Shown one piece after another: positions 24,889 to 32,997 of a stretch of DNA of 64,000 nt. The notes under the pieces were generated by a model. That model was not told where the DNA came from. It searched no databases and worked only from the letters and a program-made list of their open reading frames with translations. Source of the DNA: Candidatus Nanosynbacter sp. TM7-076 (lineage in GTDB: Bacteria; Patescibacteriota; Saccharimonadia; Saccharimonadales; Saccharimonadaceae); the NCBI RefSeq assembly GCF_022828325.1, contig NZ_JAJQJS010000001.1, positions 1 through 64,000 of the forward strand, given 5' to 3'. Every line of letters begins with the position of its first letter. Position 1 is the first letter of the stretch. The translations under genes were made by a program, and so were the position numbers.

Positions 24889-25787
24889 TCTATCTTTTTT
24901 ACGGCGAAAATGAATTCGAGAAACGGCAAGCAATTGCTAAGCTGATCGGCAATGAAAAAGCGGCGCGACATGATGGCGAAGATTTGACGCTGGCTGGAAT
25001 GCAGGAAATAGCAATTGGGCAGACGCTGTTTATGAACTCGTCGGTGTATTTGATTTCAAAACTAGGCGAAAATTCTGAGGTTTGGTCGCAACTTCCAGAT
25101 ATGAAGTTTGACGATGACAGGACAATTATTCTGGTGGAAGATAAAATTGATAAGCGAACGAAAACGTATAAGTGGCTGCAGAAAAATGCCAAAGTTCAGG
25201 AATTTTCTCCGCTTAGCGATCGTCAAAAACCGCAGCTTTTAAAGTGGTGCGTGGCGGAGGCGAAGGTTCGCGGGTGTGAATTAACGAATCGTCAAGCAGA
25301 GATAATTGTTGATCGTTTGGGATTTGATCAGTTGCGGCTGAGCAACTTTTTGGATCAATTGGCGCTGGCGGAAAAAGTGACGGATGATTTAATTGACAAC
25401 TTCATACCTCTGGCTAGGACGGAGAATGTGTTTGATTTGTTTATTTCGGCGCTGGCGGGTGATTATGATAAGGTTCACGATATAATTAACTATTTGGAGT
25501 CGGAAAGTGGCGTTGACGGAGCTTACCAGACAATGGGGTTGCTTGCTTCGCAGGCTACTAACTTGACGGCGTTGGTTTTAGCTGACGGCGACAGTAAGTT
25601 GGTGGCTTCGGATTTTTCGGCTAATCCGTATGTTTTACGAAAAATGGCGTCTTCAGCAAAAGGTGTCGATAAGGAAAAACTGAAGAGGATAAATGATGCG
25701 CTACTTCGGGCGGACTTGCAAATGAAAACAACCTCTGTAAACCCGTGGCTGCTTGTGGAGGCGGTGCTGGTTGGAATTGGAAAATAA
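24885..25787 (+). CDS. holA: DNA polymerase III delta subunit
   Basis: Clamp-loader delta subunit, 300 aa. It starts IYLFYGENEFEKRQAIAKL, typical of HolA, with an AAA+-like fold lacking a Walker A, and a C-terminal helical domain (NVFDLFISALAGDYDKV, ADLQMKTTSVNPWLLVEAVL). It opens the beta clamp for loading at replication forks. Start chosen as GTG 24885, overlapping the mutM stop (GTGA) behind GGAGGCG; an earlier ATG would lie deep in mutM. A terminator follows directly. Confidence 0.88.
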   Translation: MIYLFYGENEFEKRQAIAKLIGNEKAARHDGEDLTLAGMQEIAIGQTLFMNSSVYLISKLGENSEVWSQLPDMKFDDDRTIILVEDKIDKRTKTYKWLQKNAKVQEFSPLSDRQKPQLLKWCVAEAKVRGCELTNRQAEIIVDRLGFDQLRLSNFLDQLALAEKVTDDLIDNFIPLARTENVFDLFISALAGDYDKVHDIINYLESESGVDGAYQTMGLLASQATNLTALVLADGDSKLVASDFSANPYVLRKMASSAKGVDKEKLKRINDALLRADLQMKTTSVNPWLLVEAVLVGIGK

Positions 25788-25816
25788 AAATACCCCAGTT
25801 AATTCCGGGGTATTTT
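25787..25816 (+). terminator. Bidirectional terminator between holA and rpsT
   Basis: 10-bp perfect stem AAAATACCCC (25787-25796) / GGGGTATTTT (25807-25816) with a 10-nt loop; A- and T-tracts on both sides serve both converging genes. Confidence 0.9.
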
Positions 25817-25833
25817 CTAGTAATCTTTATGGA

Positions 25834-26184
25834 TTATTTTTCAGCTTTTTTAGCAGCTGGTTTCTTTGCCGGGGCTTTTTTAGTGGCAGTTTTCTTAGCT
25901 GCTGGCTTTGCAGCTGGTTTTTTAGCAGCGGCTTCTAATGTAACGCCTGCTTTTTTAGCAATTTTGCTCAATACGCTCTTTCGGCGAGCGGCAGTGTTTT
26001 TCTTAATCAAGCCTTTTTTAACAGCGGTGTCAATTTCGCTTTGTGCTGCAGCAAGAGTTTTTGCGCTTGGTTCTGCAGAGAAAGCTTTAACAGCAGTCTT
26101 AATGTCTTTTTTAATGCTGATGTTTCGCTCGCGGCGCTTTAGAGTTTGTTTAGCACGCTTGATGGCGGATTTGATGATTGGCAT
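25834..26184 (-). CDS. rpsT: Ribosomal protein S20 with a long basic tail
   Basis: Small-subunit protein S20 binding 16S rRNA. 116 aa rather than the usual 85-90: the conserved part (PIIKSAIKRAKQTLKRRERN to about residue 88) is followed by a Lys/Ala/Pro-rich tail of about 30 residues made of AAKKP-like repeats, similar to histone H1 tails. GGAGAAAC precedes the ATG at 26184, and a TATAAT lies 44 nt upstream, so this mRNA has a leader. Confidence 0.96.
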   Translation of the reverse strand: MPIIKSAIKRAKQTLKRRERNISIKKDIKTAVKAFSAEPSAKTLAAAQSEIDTAVKKGLIKKNTAARRKSVLSKIAKKAGVTLEAAAKKPAAKPAAKKTATKKAPAKKPAAKKAEK

Positions 26185-26228
26185 GTTTCTCCTTTACCTC
26201 TATAGATTTGTATCGCTAATCAGGAAGA

Positions 26229-26234
26229 ATTATA
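26229..26234 (-). promoter_or_regulatory. -10 element of rpsT
   Basis: TATAAT on the minus strand, giving an rpsT leader of roughly 38 nt. Confidence 0.55.
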
Positions 26235-26272
26235 CAGAAAATAGCATAAATTGTAAAGAGGTGGCTTAGATA

Positions 26273-26302
26273 TTGACTTTATGGTACTGCTTATGGTATA
26301 GT
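26273..26302 (+). promoter_or_regulatory. Promoter of the DHH-like gene and truB
   Basis: TTGACT (26273-26278), 18-bp spacer, TATAGT (26297-26302); AGGAAAA ribosome site before ATG 26344. Confidence 0.6.
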
Positions 26303-26343
26303 GATGCCAAGCGTAATTACAAAAAACAAACATAGGAAAAATC

Positions 26344-28038
26344 ATGTCAAACGGATCAGCAAAGCAAAAAGTAATCCAGAGCATCAAGGATGTAACTAAT
26401 ATTTTAGTGACGGTGAGTTCTAGTCCGTCAGTCGACGAATTGTCGGCAGCATTAGGGTTGACGATTTTCCTCAATAAACTAGGGAAGCACGCTACGGCTG
26501 TGTTTAGCGGCGACATTCCGCCAGCAATTACGTTCTTGAACCCTGATAAAACGTTTGAGCAGACCGCAGATTCTTTACGTGATTTTATTATCGCCTTGGA
26601 TAAAGAAAAGGCTGATCATTTGCGCTATAAAGTTGTTGATGACGCGGTGAAGATTTTTATTACGCCATATCGTACGACAATTACCGATAAAGATTTGGAA
26701 TTTTCACAGGGCGATTATAACGTTGAGCTAGTTTTGGCGCTAAATGTTGAAAATAGTGAAAGTATTGACACGGCTTTGACTGCGCACGGTAAGATTTTGC
26801 ACGATGCTACGGTTGTGTCTATAACAGCGGGCGATGTAAAGAGCGGTCTGGGTTCTGTTGATTGGCACGAATCTAATGCTAGTGGCGTGAGTGAAATGGT
26901 TGTGGAATTGCTTGACGACCTGAAAACGCCAAAGGTGACGTTGGACGAGCAGATGGCGACGGCTTTGCTTACGGGAATTGTGGCGGTAACTGAGAGGTTT
27001 AGTAACGGCAATACGTCATCAAAGGTTATGACTACAGCTGCAGAACTTATGGCGGCGGGCGCAAATCAGCAATTGGTGGTTTCAAAGATCGCAGAGAGCG
27101 AAGTAGAAGATGAGCCGCAGAAGATTGAAAAGATCGAAGAAAAATCTCCAGAAAAAGAAGAAGCTTCAGAGGATAAAACTGAAGAAGCGGAGAAAGATGA
27201 GGAAGCTGTACACGCAGACGGAACTTTGTCAATTAGTCACGAAAAGAAGGGCGATGTTGATGAAGTAGCCGAACAAACAGCAAAGGAAAAGCAAGAAGAA
27301 TCTGCTAGGATTGCCGAAGAGAAATTGGCTAAAATTGAGCCGATAAAGGAAGAACTGCAAGTCGAGGAAGAAAAGCCGAGTGAAAAAATAGTTTCAAAGG
27401 GCGAACTTTCTTTTGAGGAAACTCCGCTGATGGGTGGCACTCTGAACGCAACGACTACACAGGCTGCCGAGGATAAGATTAGGGAATTGGCTAGCGATCA
27501 AAATAAAACCATCTTAACGCACGGTAAATATGTGGGTGATAACACGCCGTCGTTTGGCGATACTCCGTTAAATGCAGCTATGGGCGCGTCTGATGAACCA
27601 CCAAAGATTGATCCGTTCGCGACAACTAACGCCGCTGAGCAAAAATTGTCGACGATACCTGTTGCGCCGCAATCTGAAGAGTCAATTATTTCGGCAATTA
27701 CCAACGACACAAATCAATTGAATAATCCAGTAGCGCCAGCTCCGAGTCAGCCGATTGTGCCAATTGAGCCAGCAATAACAAATCCTGAGAATAGCATTCC
27801 AGGTTTTGATTTGCCAATGCCACCAGCGATGCCAGATTTCGGCGCTTTGCCACCAATGCCGCCAGCGCCTACAGGTGTTGATGTAAATGGATTGCCACAG
27901 ATTGCACCGCTAGGAGTGGCTCCTGAACCAGCAGCTGCTCCGCAAGCTCCAGCGCCTGCGCCGATCACCGCGATGCCAACTCAGCCAGCTCAAAACGCAG
28001 ATTTCAATCCAGCGCAATTCCACATTCCAGGACAATAG
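26344..28038 (+). CDS. NrnA/DHH-like protein with degenerate active site and long acidic/proline-rich tail
   Basis: 564 aa. Residues 1-245 resemble a DHH-family (RecJ/NrnA) phosphoesterase by layout: SSSPSVDELSAALGLTIFL where a DxD motif is expected, DWHESNASGVSEMVVELL near the DHH position, and TALLTGIVAVTERFSNGN like the DHHA1 linker. The metal-binding Asp/His residues are mostly absent, so it is probably not a nuclease. Residues 250-400 are Glu/Lys-rich and coiled-coil-like; 440-564 are Pro/Ala-rich and disordered. It sits directly before truB (3-nt gap), like NrnA genes that neighbour truB and rpsO in other bacteria. Role unknown; scaffold or RNA binding is possible. Confidence 0.6.
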   Translation: MSNGSAKQKVIQSIKDVTNILVTVSSSPSVDELSAALGLTIFLNKLGKHATAVFSGDIPPAITFLNPDKTFEQTADSLRDFIIALDKEKADHLRYKVVDDAVKIFITPYRTTITDKDLEFSQGDYNVELVLALNVENSESIDTALTAHGKILHDATVVSITAGDVKSGLGSVDWHESNASGVSEMVVELLDDLKTPKVTLDEQMATALLTGIVAVTERFSNGNTSSKVMTTAAELMAAGANQQLVVSKIAESEVEDEPQKIEKIEEKSPEKEEASEDKTEEAEKDEEAVHADGTLSISHEKKGDVDEVAEQTAKEKQEESARIAEEKLAKIEPIKEELQVEEEKPSEKIVSKGELSFEETPLMGGTLNATTTQAAEDKIRELASDQNKTILTHGKYVGDNTPSFGDTPLNAAMGASDEPPKIDPFATTNAAEQKLSTIPVAPQSEESIISAITNDTNQLNNPVAPAPSQPIVPIEPAITNPENSIPGFDLPMPPAMPDFGALPPMPPAPTGVDVNGLPQIAPLGVAPEPAAAPQAPAPAPITAMPTQPAQNADFNPAQFHIPGQ

Positions 28039-28041
28039 TTG

Positions 28042-28698
28042 ATGGACGAAGTAATTCTCATAGACAAGCCTCAGGGAATGACTAGCTTTGGAGTGGTAGC
28101 GCGCTTGCGACGAGTTTTATCTAATCAGGCGGGAAAGAAAGTGAAGGTTGGTCACACGGGTACGCTTGATCCGTTCGCTACGGGGCTAATGATTATTGTG
28201 ACTGGAAAGAAATGTCGCGAAGCTGAAACTTTCACTAAGTTAGATAAGTGGTACGAGGCGGAAATTATTCTGGGCAAGAATAGCTCGACGGGCGACCCAG
28301 AAGGCGAAATTACTGATGTGTCTGATCATGAACCGAGTTTGGAAGAAGTTCAGCGGGTGATTAGTCAATTTGTGGGAAAAATTGAGCAGACGCCGCCGAT
28401 TTTTAGCGCAATAAAAATTAACGGTGAAAGAGCGTATAAATTGGCGCGCGAAGGTAAACAAGTTGAGATTCCTAAGCGTGTGATAGAAATTTACTCATTG
28501 GAATTATTGGCATACGAATATCCCAAATTAAAGATCAGAACTCACGTTTCAAGCGGAACTTATATTCGAACATTGGCGGTGGATATTGGCGAGAAATTAG
28601 GGACGGGCGCGTATTGTGAGAATTTGCGTCGTACGAAAATTGCCGACTATTCTATTGATCAGGCAAAGACTCTGGCGGACTTTGGAATTACTAGTTAA
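28042..28698 (+). CDS. truB: tRNA pseudouridine-55 synthase
   Basis: Makes pseudouridine 55 in the tRNA T loop. 218 aa from ATG 28042; a TTG just before is less likely. Motifs: LIDKPQGMTSF, VGHTGTLDPFATGLM with the catalytic Asp, KWYEAEIILG, and SSGTYIRTLAVDIG. It is about 90 residues shorter than E. coli TruB and lacks the C-terminal PUA-like domain. It follows the DHH-like gene with a 3-nt gap and precedes rpsO, a common order in bacteria. Confidence 0.95.
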   Translation: MDEVILIDKPQGMTSFGVVARLRRVLSNQAGKKVKVGHTGTLDPFATGLMIIVTGKKCREAETFTKLDKWYEAEIILGKNSSTGDPEGEITDVSDHEPSLEEVQRVISQFVGKIEQTPPIFSAIKINGERAYKLAREGKQVEIPKRVIEIYSLELLAYEYPKLKIRTHVSSGTYIRTLAVDIGEKLGTGAYCENLRRTKIADYSIDQAKTLADFGITS

Positions 28699-28721
28699 TT
28701 GCAAAAAACAGAGAAGCTTGG

Positions 28722-28727
28722 TATAAT
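28722..28727 (+). promoter_or_regulatory. -10 element of rpsO
   Basis: TATAAT 9 nt before the rpsO ATG. Confidence 0.65.
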
Positions 28728-28736
28728 TACAGAGCT

Positions 28737-29003
28737 ATGATTAGCAAAGAAAATAAAGCGAAAGCAATTGCTTTGACTCAGGTCAATAAAAACGACGTCG
28801 GTAGCCCACAAGCTCAGGTGTCAGTTTTGACGGCTCGTATCAAAGAAGTCACGGAGCATTTGAAGGCGAATAAGCACGATTTCATGGCTCGTCGCGGCTT
28901 GATCCAAATGGTTGGTAAGCGCAAGCGTTTGCTGAAATATTTGGAGCGAACTGATTTTGAGAGTTACAAAGCAGTTGTTGCCAAGTTAGGTTTGCGTAAA
29001 TAA
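28737..29003 (+). CDS. rpsO: Ribosomal protein S15
   Basis: 88-aa 16S rRNA-binding protein of normal length. Signature GSPQAQVSVLTARIKEVTEHL (split at residue 30) and GLIQMVGKRKRLLKYLERTD are clear. The start follows a TATAAT by 9 nt and has no ribosome site, so even this highly expressed gene looks leaderless. A strong terminator follows. Confidence 0.97.
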   Translation: MISKENKAKAIALTQVNKNDVGSPQAQVSVLTARIKEVTEHLKANKHDFMARRGLIQMVGKRKRLLKYLERTDFESYKAVVAKLGLRK

Positions 29004-29022
29004 TTTACGTTAGAAACTGCTT

Positions 29023-29051
29023 AAATCCCCTTTGACGAAAAGGGGATTTTT
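29023..29051 (+). terminator. Terminator after rpsO
   Basis: 11-bp stem AAATCCCCTTT (29023-29033) / AAAGGGGATTT (29039-29049) plus TTT; the A-rich left arm may also serve the converging sortase gene. Confidence 0.9.
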
Positions 29052-29061
29052 GTTGTTCTGG

Positions 29062-29670
29062 CTATTTTTTCAATTTGGCGATAATCACATCTCGTCCGTC
29101 ATTTGCGCCGCCCAAAGTGCAGGAATAAAGAGTTAATTGCGGCTGATCTGTGCGCTGTTCGATTTTCACGGCATCTGGTTTAACGCTTTGTTTTTCGCTG
29201 ATGACGTAATTGTAACGCGCGCCGTTATAATCAATGATAATTTCATCGCCGACAGTCAATTTATCGATATTATAAAAAGGTGATTTTCTAAGCGTCTGCT
29301 GAGGAGTTAATCCCATAATAAAACGGTGCGCAGATAAGACAAAATTGCCACCATCCTTTGGGTTGCCGTTTTCTGGTTTGCGCCACCACGCACCATGTTC
29401 CATTGTCTCGGCGCCGCCAGTACTATAAGGCAAATTTATGTCGATTTTTGGTATGTAAAGTCGATTTTCGGTAATTTTATTCTCAGTTTTAGTGATGAGC
29501 TGAGTGGTGTGGTTATCTTTTGGGTTGATGTTTTGCGATAAAATAAGGGGCGTGCTGATGAGAACAAGCAAATAAACTCCGCCAAGAATCATTAAGAATG
29601 CGATTATAGTTAAGATATAGCTTTTCCAGCTTTTCTGGCGATTTTTTACTGAATCTAGCTGAAGTGACAT
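29062..29670 (-). CDS. Sortase
   Basis: 202-aa membrane-anchored transpeptidase that attaches proteins to the cell wall or to each other. One N-terminal membrane helix (SYILTIIAFLMILGGVYLLV, about 16-35), then the sortase barrel with catalytic His in LSAHR (about 114), Cys in LTLYSCT (about 183) and Arg in GRDVII. The short form resembles class D/E sortases. Start at ATG 29670, 6 nt after a minus-strand TATAAT; an upstream in-frame ATG lies on or before the promoter. No LPxTG-type substrate is visible in this window. Confidence 0.92.
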   Translation of the reverse strand: MSLQLDSVKNRQKSWKSYILTIIAFLMILGGVYLLVLISTPLILSQNINPKDNHTTQLITKTENKITENRLYIPKIDINLPYSTGGAETMEHGAWWRKPENGNPKDGGNFVLSAHRFIMGLTPQQTLRKSPFYNIDKLTVGDEIIIDYNGARYNYVISEKQSVKPDAVKIEQRTDQPQLTLYSCTLGGANDGRDVIIAKLKK

Positions 29671-29676
29671 GAATAA

Positions 29677-29682
29677 ATTATA
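29677..29682 (-). promoter_or_regulatory. -10 element of the sortase gene
   Basis: TATAAT on the minus strand, 6 nt before ATG 29670. Confidence 0.65.
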
Positions 29683-29749
29683 GCACACTCGTCTGTTAAT
29701 AAGGTCATGCTAAGCGCGCTCGCGGCTGGTGTTTGGGCTGAGGTTTTAG

Positions 29750-29755
29750 TATAAT
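29750..29755 (+). promoter_or_regulatory. -10 element of pnp
   Basis: TATAAT giving a leader of about 90 nt before pnp; unlike most neighbours this gene has a long leader, where autoregulation is common in pnp. Confidence 0.5.
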
Positions 29756-29851
29756 ATAAGGAGCAATTTGTAACGCGGAAGTGATAGAGATGAGACGACT
29801 AAGTTGCCAAGTAATTTCATCCCTGTTACTACCGCAAGAAAGGAGCTCTTT

Positions 29852-31969
29852 ATGAGTATTATCAATCCAAGCGGCAAGGAGATTTTTAGTGTTACCACTG
29901 ATTTTTGTGGTCGGCCGCTGACTTTAGAAGTGAATCGCGTCGGCTTTAGGACGACTGGTAGTGTTTTGGTGTGTTATGGCGACACTGTAGTTTTGGGCAG
30001 TGCTCAGGTTAGTCCGCGTCCGGTACAATTGGATTATTTTCCATTGTCGATTGATTACGAAGAAAAGTTTTATGCTGCAGGTAAGATTTCTGGCAGCCGA
30101 TTTATCAAGCGCGAAGGTCGCCCGAGCGATGAAGCTGTGCTGATTGGTCGATTGATTGACCGTCCGATTCGTCCGCTTTTTCCGAAAGGCTATCGACAGG
30201 AAATTCAAGTCGTCGCGACTGTTTTGAGTATGGATCCGAGTTTCCGTCCAGATGTAATTGCGATGATCGCTGCGTCTAGTGCGTTAATGTTAACTGGCAC
30301 GCCGTTTGATGGTCCAGTGGCTGGTTTGCGCGTGGGTCGAGTGAACGGCGAATTTAAGGCGTTTTTGACTCCGGAAGAACGCGAAAAGTCAGATCTCGAT
30401 TTGGTCGTGGCTGGTATTGAAAGTGGTATAACAATGGTCGAGGCTGGCGCCAAAGAAGTTTCGGAGGACATTATTGTTGATGCGATGGCGTGGGCTCACC
30501 AGATGATGCAGCCAGCAATTGCCTTGCAACGCGAATTGGCAGAAAAAGTTGCGCCAGCGCAGCAGGAATATGATCTAATTTTGCCAGACGAATCAATTCA
30601 GCAAACAGTTAACGCGTGGGTTGATGGGAAATTTGGTGAGAAAATCCGTCGACCATATCCAGAGCGCAATGAAATGATAAGCGAAATTCGCGCCGAGTTC
30701 CATGAGGCGATGGCGGAAAAATTGGGACTGGACGAGGAAGAATATAGCGAAGTTCGTAGCGATTATGATGAAGCGTTCACTTTGGCTTTGCATAAAGATG
30801 TTCGTCGGGGAATTGTCACCGAACGAGTTCGTCCCGACGGTCGACAATTGACCGAGATTCGTCCGCTCAGTTCGGAAGTTGGATTCTTGCCGCGTGCTCA
30901 CGGCTCCAGCTTGTTTACGCGTGGCGTGACTCAGGGTATGAATATTGTAACTTTGGCACCGCTTAGTTATTCGCAATTGATTGACACTATGGAAATTACC
31001 GATGGTGAGCGACGTTATATGCATCATTACAATGCGCCGGGCTATACGGTTGGTGAGGTCAAGCGAATGGGCAGTCCAGGTCGACGTGAAATTGGTCACG
31101 GATACTTGGCGGAACGCGCTTTGCTTCCAGTTTTGCCAACTGAAGAAGATTTTCCATACGCTATTCGCTCGGTGACAGAAATTATGAGTCAGAACGGTTC
31201 AACTTCAATGGCGGCGACTTGTTCTAGCTGCTTGGCGTTGATGGATGCTGGCGTGCCAATTTCGGCTCCCGTGAGTGGAATTGCGATGGGTCTAATGATG
31301 GACGGCGATACTCCGTATGTGTTGAGCGATATCGCTGATGCCGAGGACTTTGCTGGTGATATGGACTTTAAGGTAACTGGAACTTCAAAGGGTATTACGG
31401 CTCTTCAAATGGATATGAAGGTTCATGGTTTGCCAGTGGCGGTATTGCGTCAAGCGATTGAGCAGAGTAAGGCGGGGCGTGCGCACATTTTGGAACATAT
31501 GCTTAGTGTGCTTCCAGGACCTCGTGAGTCGCTCAGTCCGTATGCGCCACGAATTGAGAAGATTAAGATTGACCCAGATAAGATTGGCGTGATTATTGGT
31601 AAGGGCGGCGAGACGATCAATAAGATTACTTCAGAAACTGGTGCTGAAATTGATATTAAGGAAGATGGTTTGATTACTGTGGCTAGCCCAGACGGCGCGT
31701 CGATTGAAAAGGCTATGAACTGGATTAAGGGTCTGGTTGAGGAGCCAGAAGTTGGCAAGATTTACGAAGGCAAAGTTGTCGGTATTAAAGATTTTGGCGC
31801 GTTTGTGAATATACTTCCTGGCATTGACGGAATGGTTCATATTTCGAAATTGGCAGAACGTCGAGTTGAAAAAGTGACTGATGTCGTGAAAGAAGGGCAA
31901 ACTGTTCGCGTGAAAATTACTGGAATTGACGAGCGCGGTAAGATCAATTTGACGATGATTGGTTTGTAA
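29852..31969 (+). CDS. pnp: Polyribonucleotide nucleotidyltransferase
   Basis: 3'-5' phosphorolytic exoribonuclease, 705 aa. Two RNase PH-like halves (catalytic half includes DGERRYMHHYNAPGYTVGE and FKVTGTSKGITALQMDMK), then a KH domain with the GxxG loop IIGKGGETINKI (about 580) and an S1 domain (IYEGKVVGIKDFGAFVNI, about 630-700). Start ATG 29852 is set by AAAGGAG 6 nt upstream; an earlier in-frame ATG at 29804 has none. Confidence 0.97.
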   Translation: MSIINPSGKEIFSVTTDFCGRPLTLEVNRVGFRTTGSVLVCYGDTVVLGSAQVSPRPVQLDYFPLSIDYEEKFYAAGKISGSRFIKREGRPSDEAVLIGRLIDRPIRPLFPKGYRQEIQVVATVLSMDPSFRPDVIAMIAASSALMLTGTPFDGPVAGLRVGRVNGEFKAFLTPEEREKSDLDLVVAGIESGITMVEAGAKEVSEDIIVDAMAWAHQMMQPAIALQRELAEKVAPAQQEYDLILPDESIQQTVNAWVDGKFGEKIRRPYPERNEMISEIRAEFHEAMAEKLGLDEEEYSEVRSDYDEAFTLALHKDVRRGIVTERVRPDGRQLTEIRPLSSEVGFLPRAHGSSLFTRGVTQGMNIVTLAPLSYSQLIDTMEITDGERRYMHHYNAPGYTVGEVKRMGSPGRREIGHGYLAERALLPVLPTEEDFPYAIRSVTEIMSQNGSTSMAATCSSCLALMDAGVPISAPVSGIAMGLMMDGDTPYVLSDIADAEDFAGDMDFKVTGTSKGITALQMDMKVHGLPVAVLRQAIEQSKAGRAHILEHMLSVLPGPRESLSPYAPRIEKIKIDPDKIGVIIGKGGETINKITSETGAEIDIKEDGLITVASPDGASIEKAMNWIKGLVEEPEVGKIYEGKVVGIKDFGAFVNILPGIDGMVHISKLAERRVEKVTDVVKEGQTVRVKITGIDERGKINLTMIGL

Positions 31970-31978
31970 ATATATAAT
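31949..31978 (+). promoter_or_regulatory. Promoter of Pro/Gln-rich membrane protein 1
   Basis: TTGACG (31949-31954, inside pnp), 18-bp spacer, TATAAT (31973-31978). Confidence 0.6.
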
Positions 31979-32008
31979 AGCGAAAGCGTAATTTTAGGAG
32001 GAAAATTT

Positions 32009-32887
32009 ATGGACAATAGTAACAACAATAAACCTCAAACACCGCCCCAGCCACAATTCCAGCAGGCTCCACAACAACCTCAGGCTCAGCAGCCTCAGCC
32101 ACAACAACAATTCCCACAACGGCCAGTTATGGGAACTCCATACCAAATGCCACCAAAAAAGAAAATGAGTAAAGGTGCTTTATGGGGAATAATCGGCGGA
32201 ATAATTGGACTAGTCGTAATTATCGTTGGTGTAGTCCTGGCTGTCTTACTGCTAAGTGGTCCAAGCAAGGCGGATTATAAAGACTTGCTTTCACAATTTA
32301 CTGGTCTTGACATAGGAGATGCTTTTATAAGTGAGAATGGTGCTGGCACTAAAAACACAAAAGATAAAATATATAAAGCCATCGATAAAATCAATAATCT
32401 TAATAAGAAAATGAGCTCTCATAAAGCGCTTCGCGATAAGGATGTGAAGGCGGCGTATGATAGGTATGTGGATAGTTGGAATAATGGCGCGAGAGAGTAT
32501 CTAGAGTTTCTGGTTATTCTTACAGAAGACAAGACTTATGAAAAGTGCAAATCTCCTGATATAAGTAAATACCTCCGAGAATCTAAAGAAAATTTCGAGA
32601 AGCGTCTGGATTCCGAGACAAAAGACTGTATAGATTATTTGGATAAGATGTCAAAATCTGAAAATAAGCTAGCCTCCAAATATGGTAAGGACTGGAAGAA
32701 TTATTACACAGAAATGAAGCAGTATTATGTGGCAATTGTAGAATATGCTAAAAATACAAAATCAAGATCATCGCTACCAAAAGCACCAAAGACTCCAAAG
32801 ACAGATTTCAATACTGACGCTGTAGAAAAATGGAAAAAGGCTATTGATGATTTTGAGAAGGTTTTGGAAGAAAAAGCTAATAAATAA
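32009..32887 (+). CDS. Modular membrane protein 1: Pro/Gln-rich stalk, one membrane helix, variable outer domain
   Basis: 292 aa. N-terminal Pro/Gln-rich low-complexity region (about 6-50) with QPQ and QAPQQ units, a basic KKKMSKG, a membrane helix (GIIGGIIGLVVIIVGVVLAV, about 62-81), then an outer helical domain of about 200 residues with two Cys. Residues 1-90 are nearly identical to the next gene's, while the outer domains are unrelated. No family recognised; a surface protein is inferred. Good ribosome site AGGAGG; a terminator follows. Confidence 0.8.
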   Translation: MDNSNNNKPQTPPQPQFQQAPQQPQAQQPQPQQQFPQRPVMGTPYQMPPKKKMSKGALWGIIGGIIGLVVIIVGVVLAVLLLSGPSKADYKDLLSQFTGLDIGDAFISENGAGTKNTKDKIYKAIDKINNLNKKMSSHKALRDKDVKAAYDRYVDSWNNGAREYLEFLVILTEDKTYEKCKSPDISKYLRESKENFEKRLDSETKDCIDYLDKMSKSENKLASKYGKDWKNYYTEMKQYYVAIVEYAKNTKSRSSLPKAPKTPKTDFNTDAVEKWKKAIDDFEKVLEEKANK

Positions 32888-32902
32888 TCTGTAGCTAAAA
32901 AT

Positions 32903-32933
32903 AAAGCACCCTGAGAAATCGGGGTGTTTTTAT
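32903..32933 (+). terminator. Terminator between the two modular proteins
   Basis: 9-bp stem AAAGCACCC (32903-32911) / GGGTGTTTT (32922-32930) with one G-U, then T-rich sequence. Confidence 0.8.
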
Positions 32934-32963
32934 TTGACTATAACTAAGCTATAGCGATATAAT
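32934..32963 (+). promoter_or_regulatory. Promoter of modular membrane protein 2
   Basis: TTGACT (32934-32939), 18-bp spacer, TATAAT (32958-32963). Excludes the in-frame ATG at 32962 as a start. Confidence 0.75.
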
Positions 32964-32997
32964 GACAAAAAGTATAAAAGTCAGGAGACTACTATTT

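Noticed and set aside
25745..26269. Plus-strand open frame of 174 codons across rpsT
   Set aside because: Its Ala/Phe-rich translation is the antisense of the Lys/Ala-rich S20 tail; S20 on the minus strand is the real gene.
29750..29851. Riboswitch in the pnp leader
   Set aside because: No recognisable conserved aptamer core; the leader more likely serves PNPase self-control, which cannot be shown from sequence alone.
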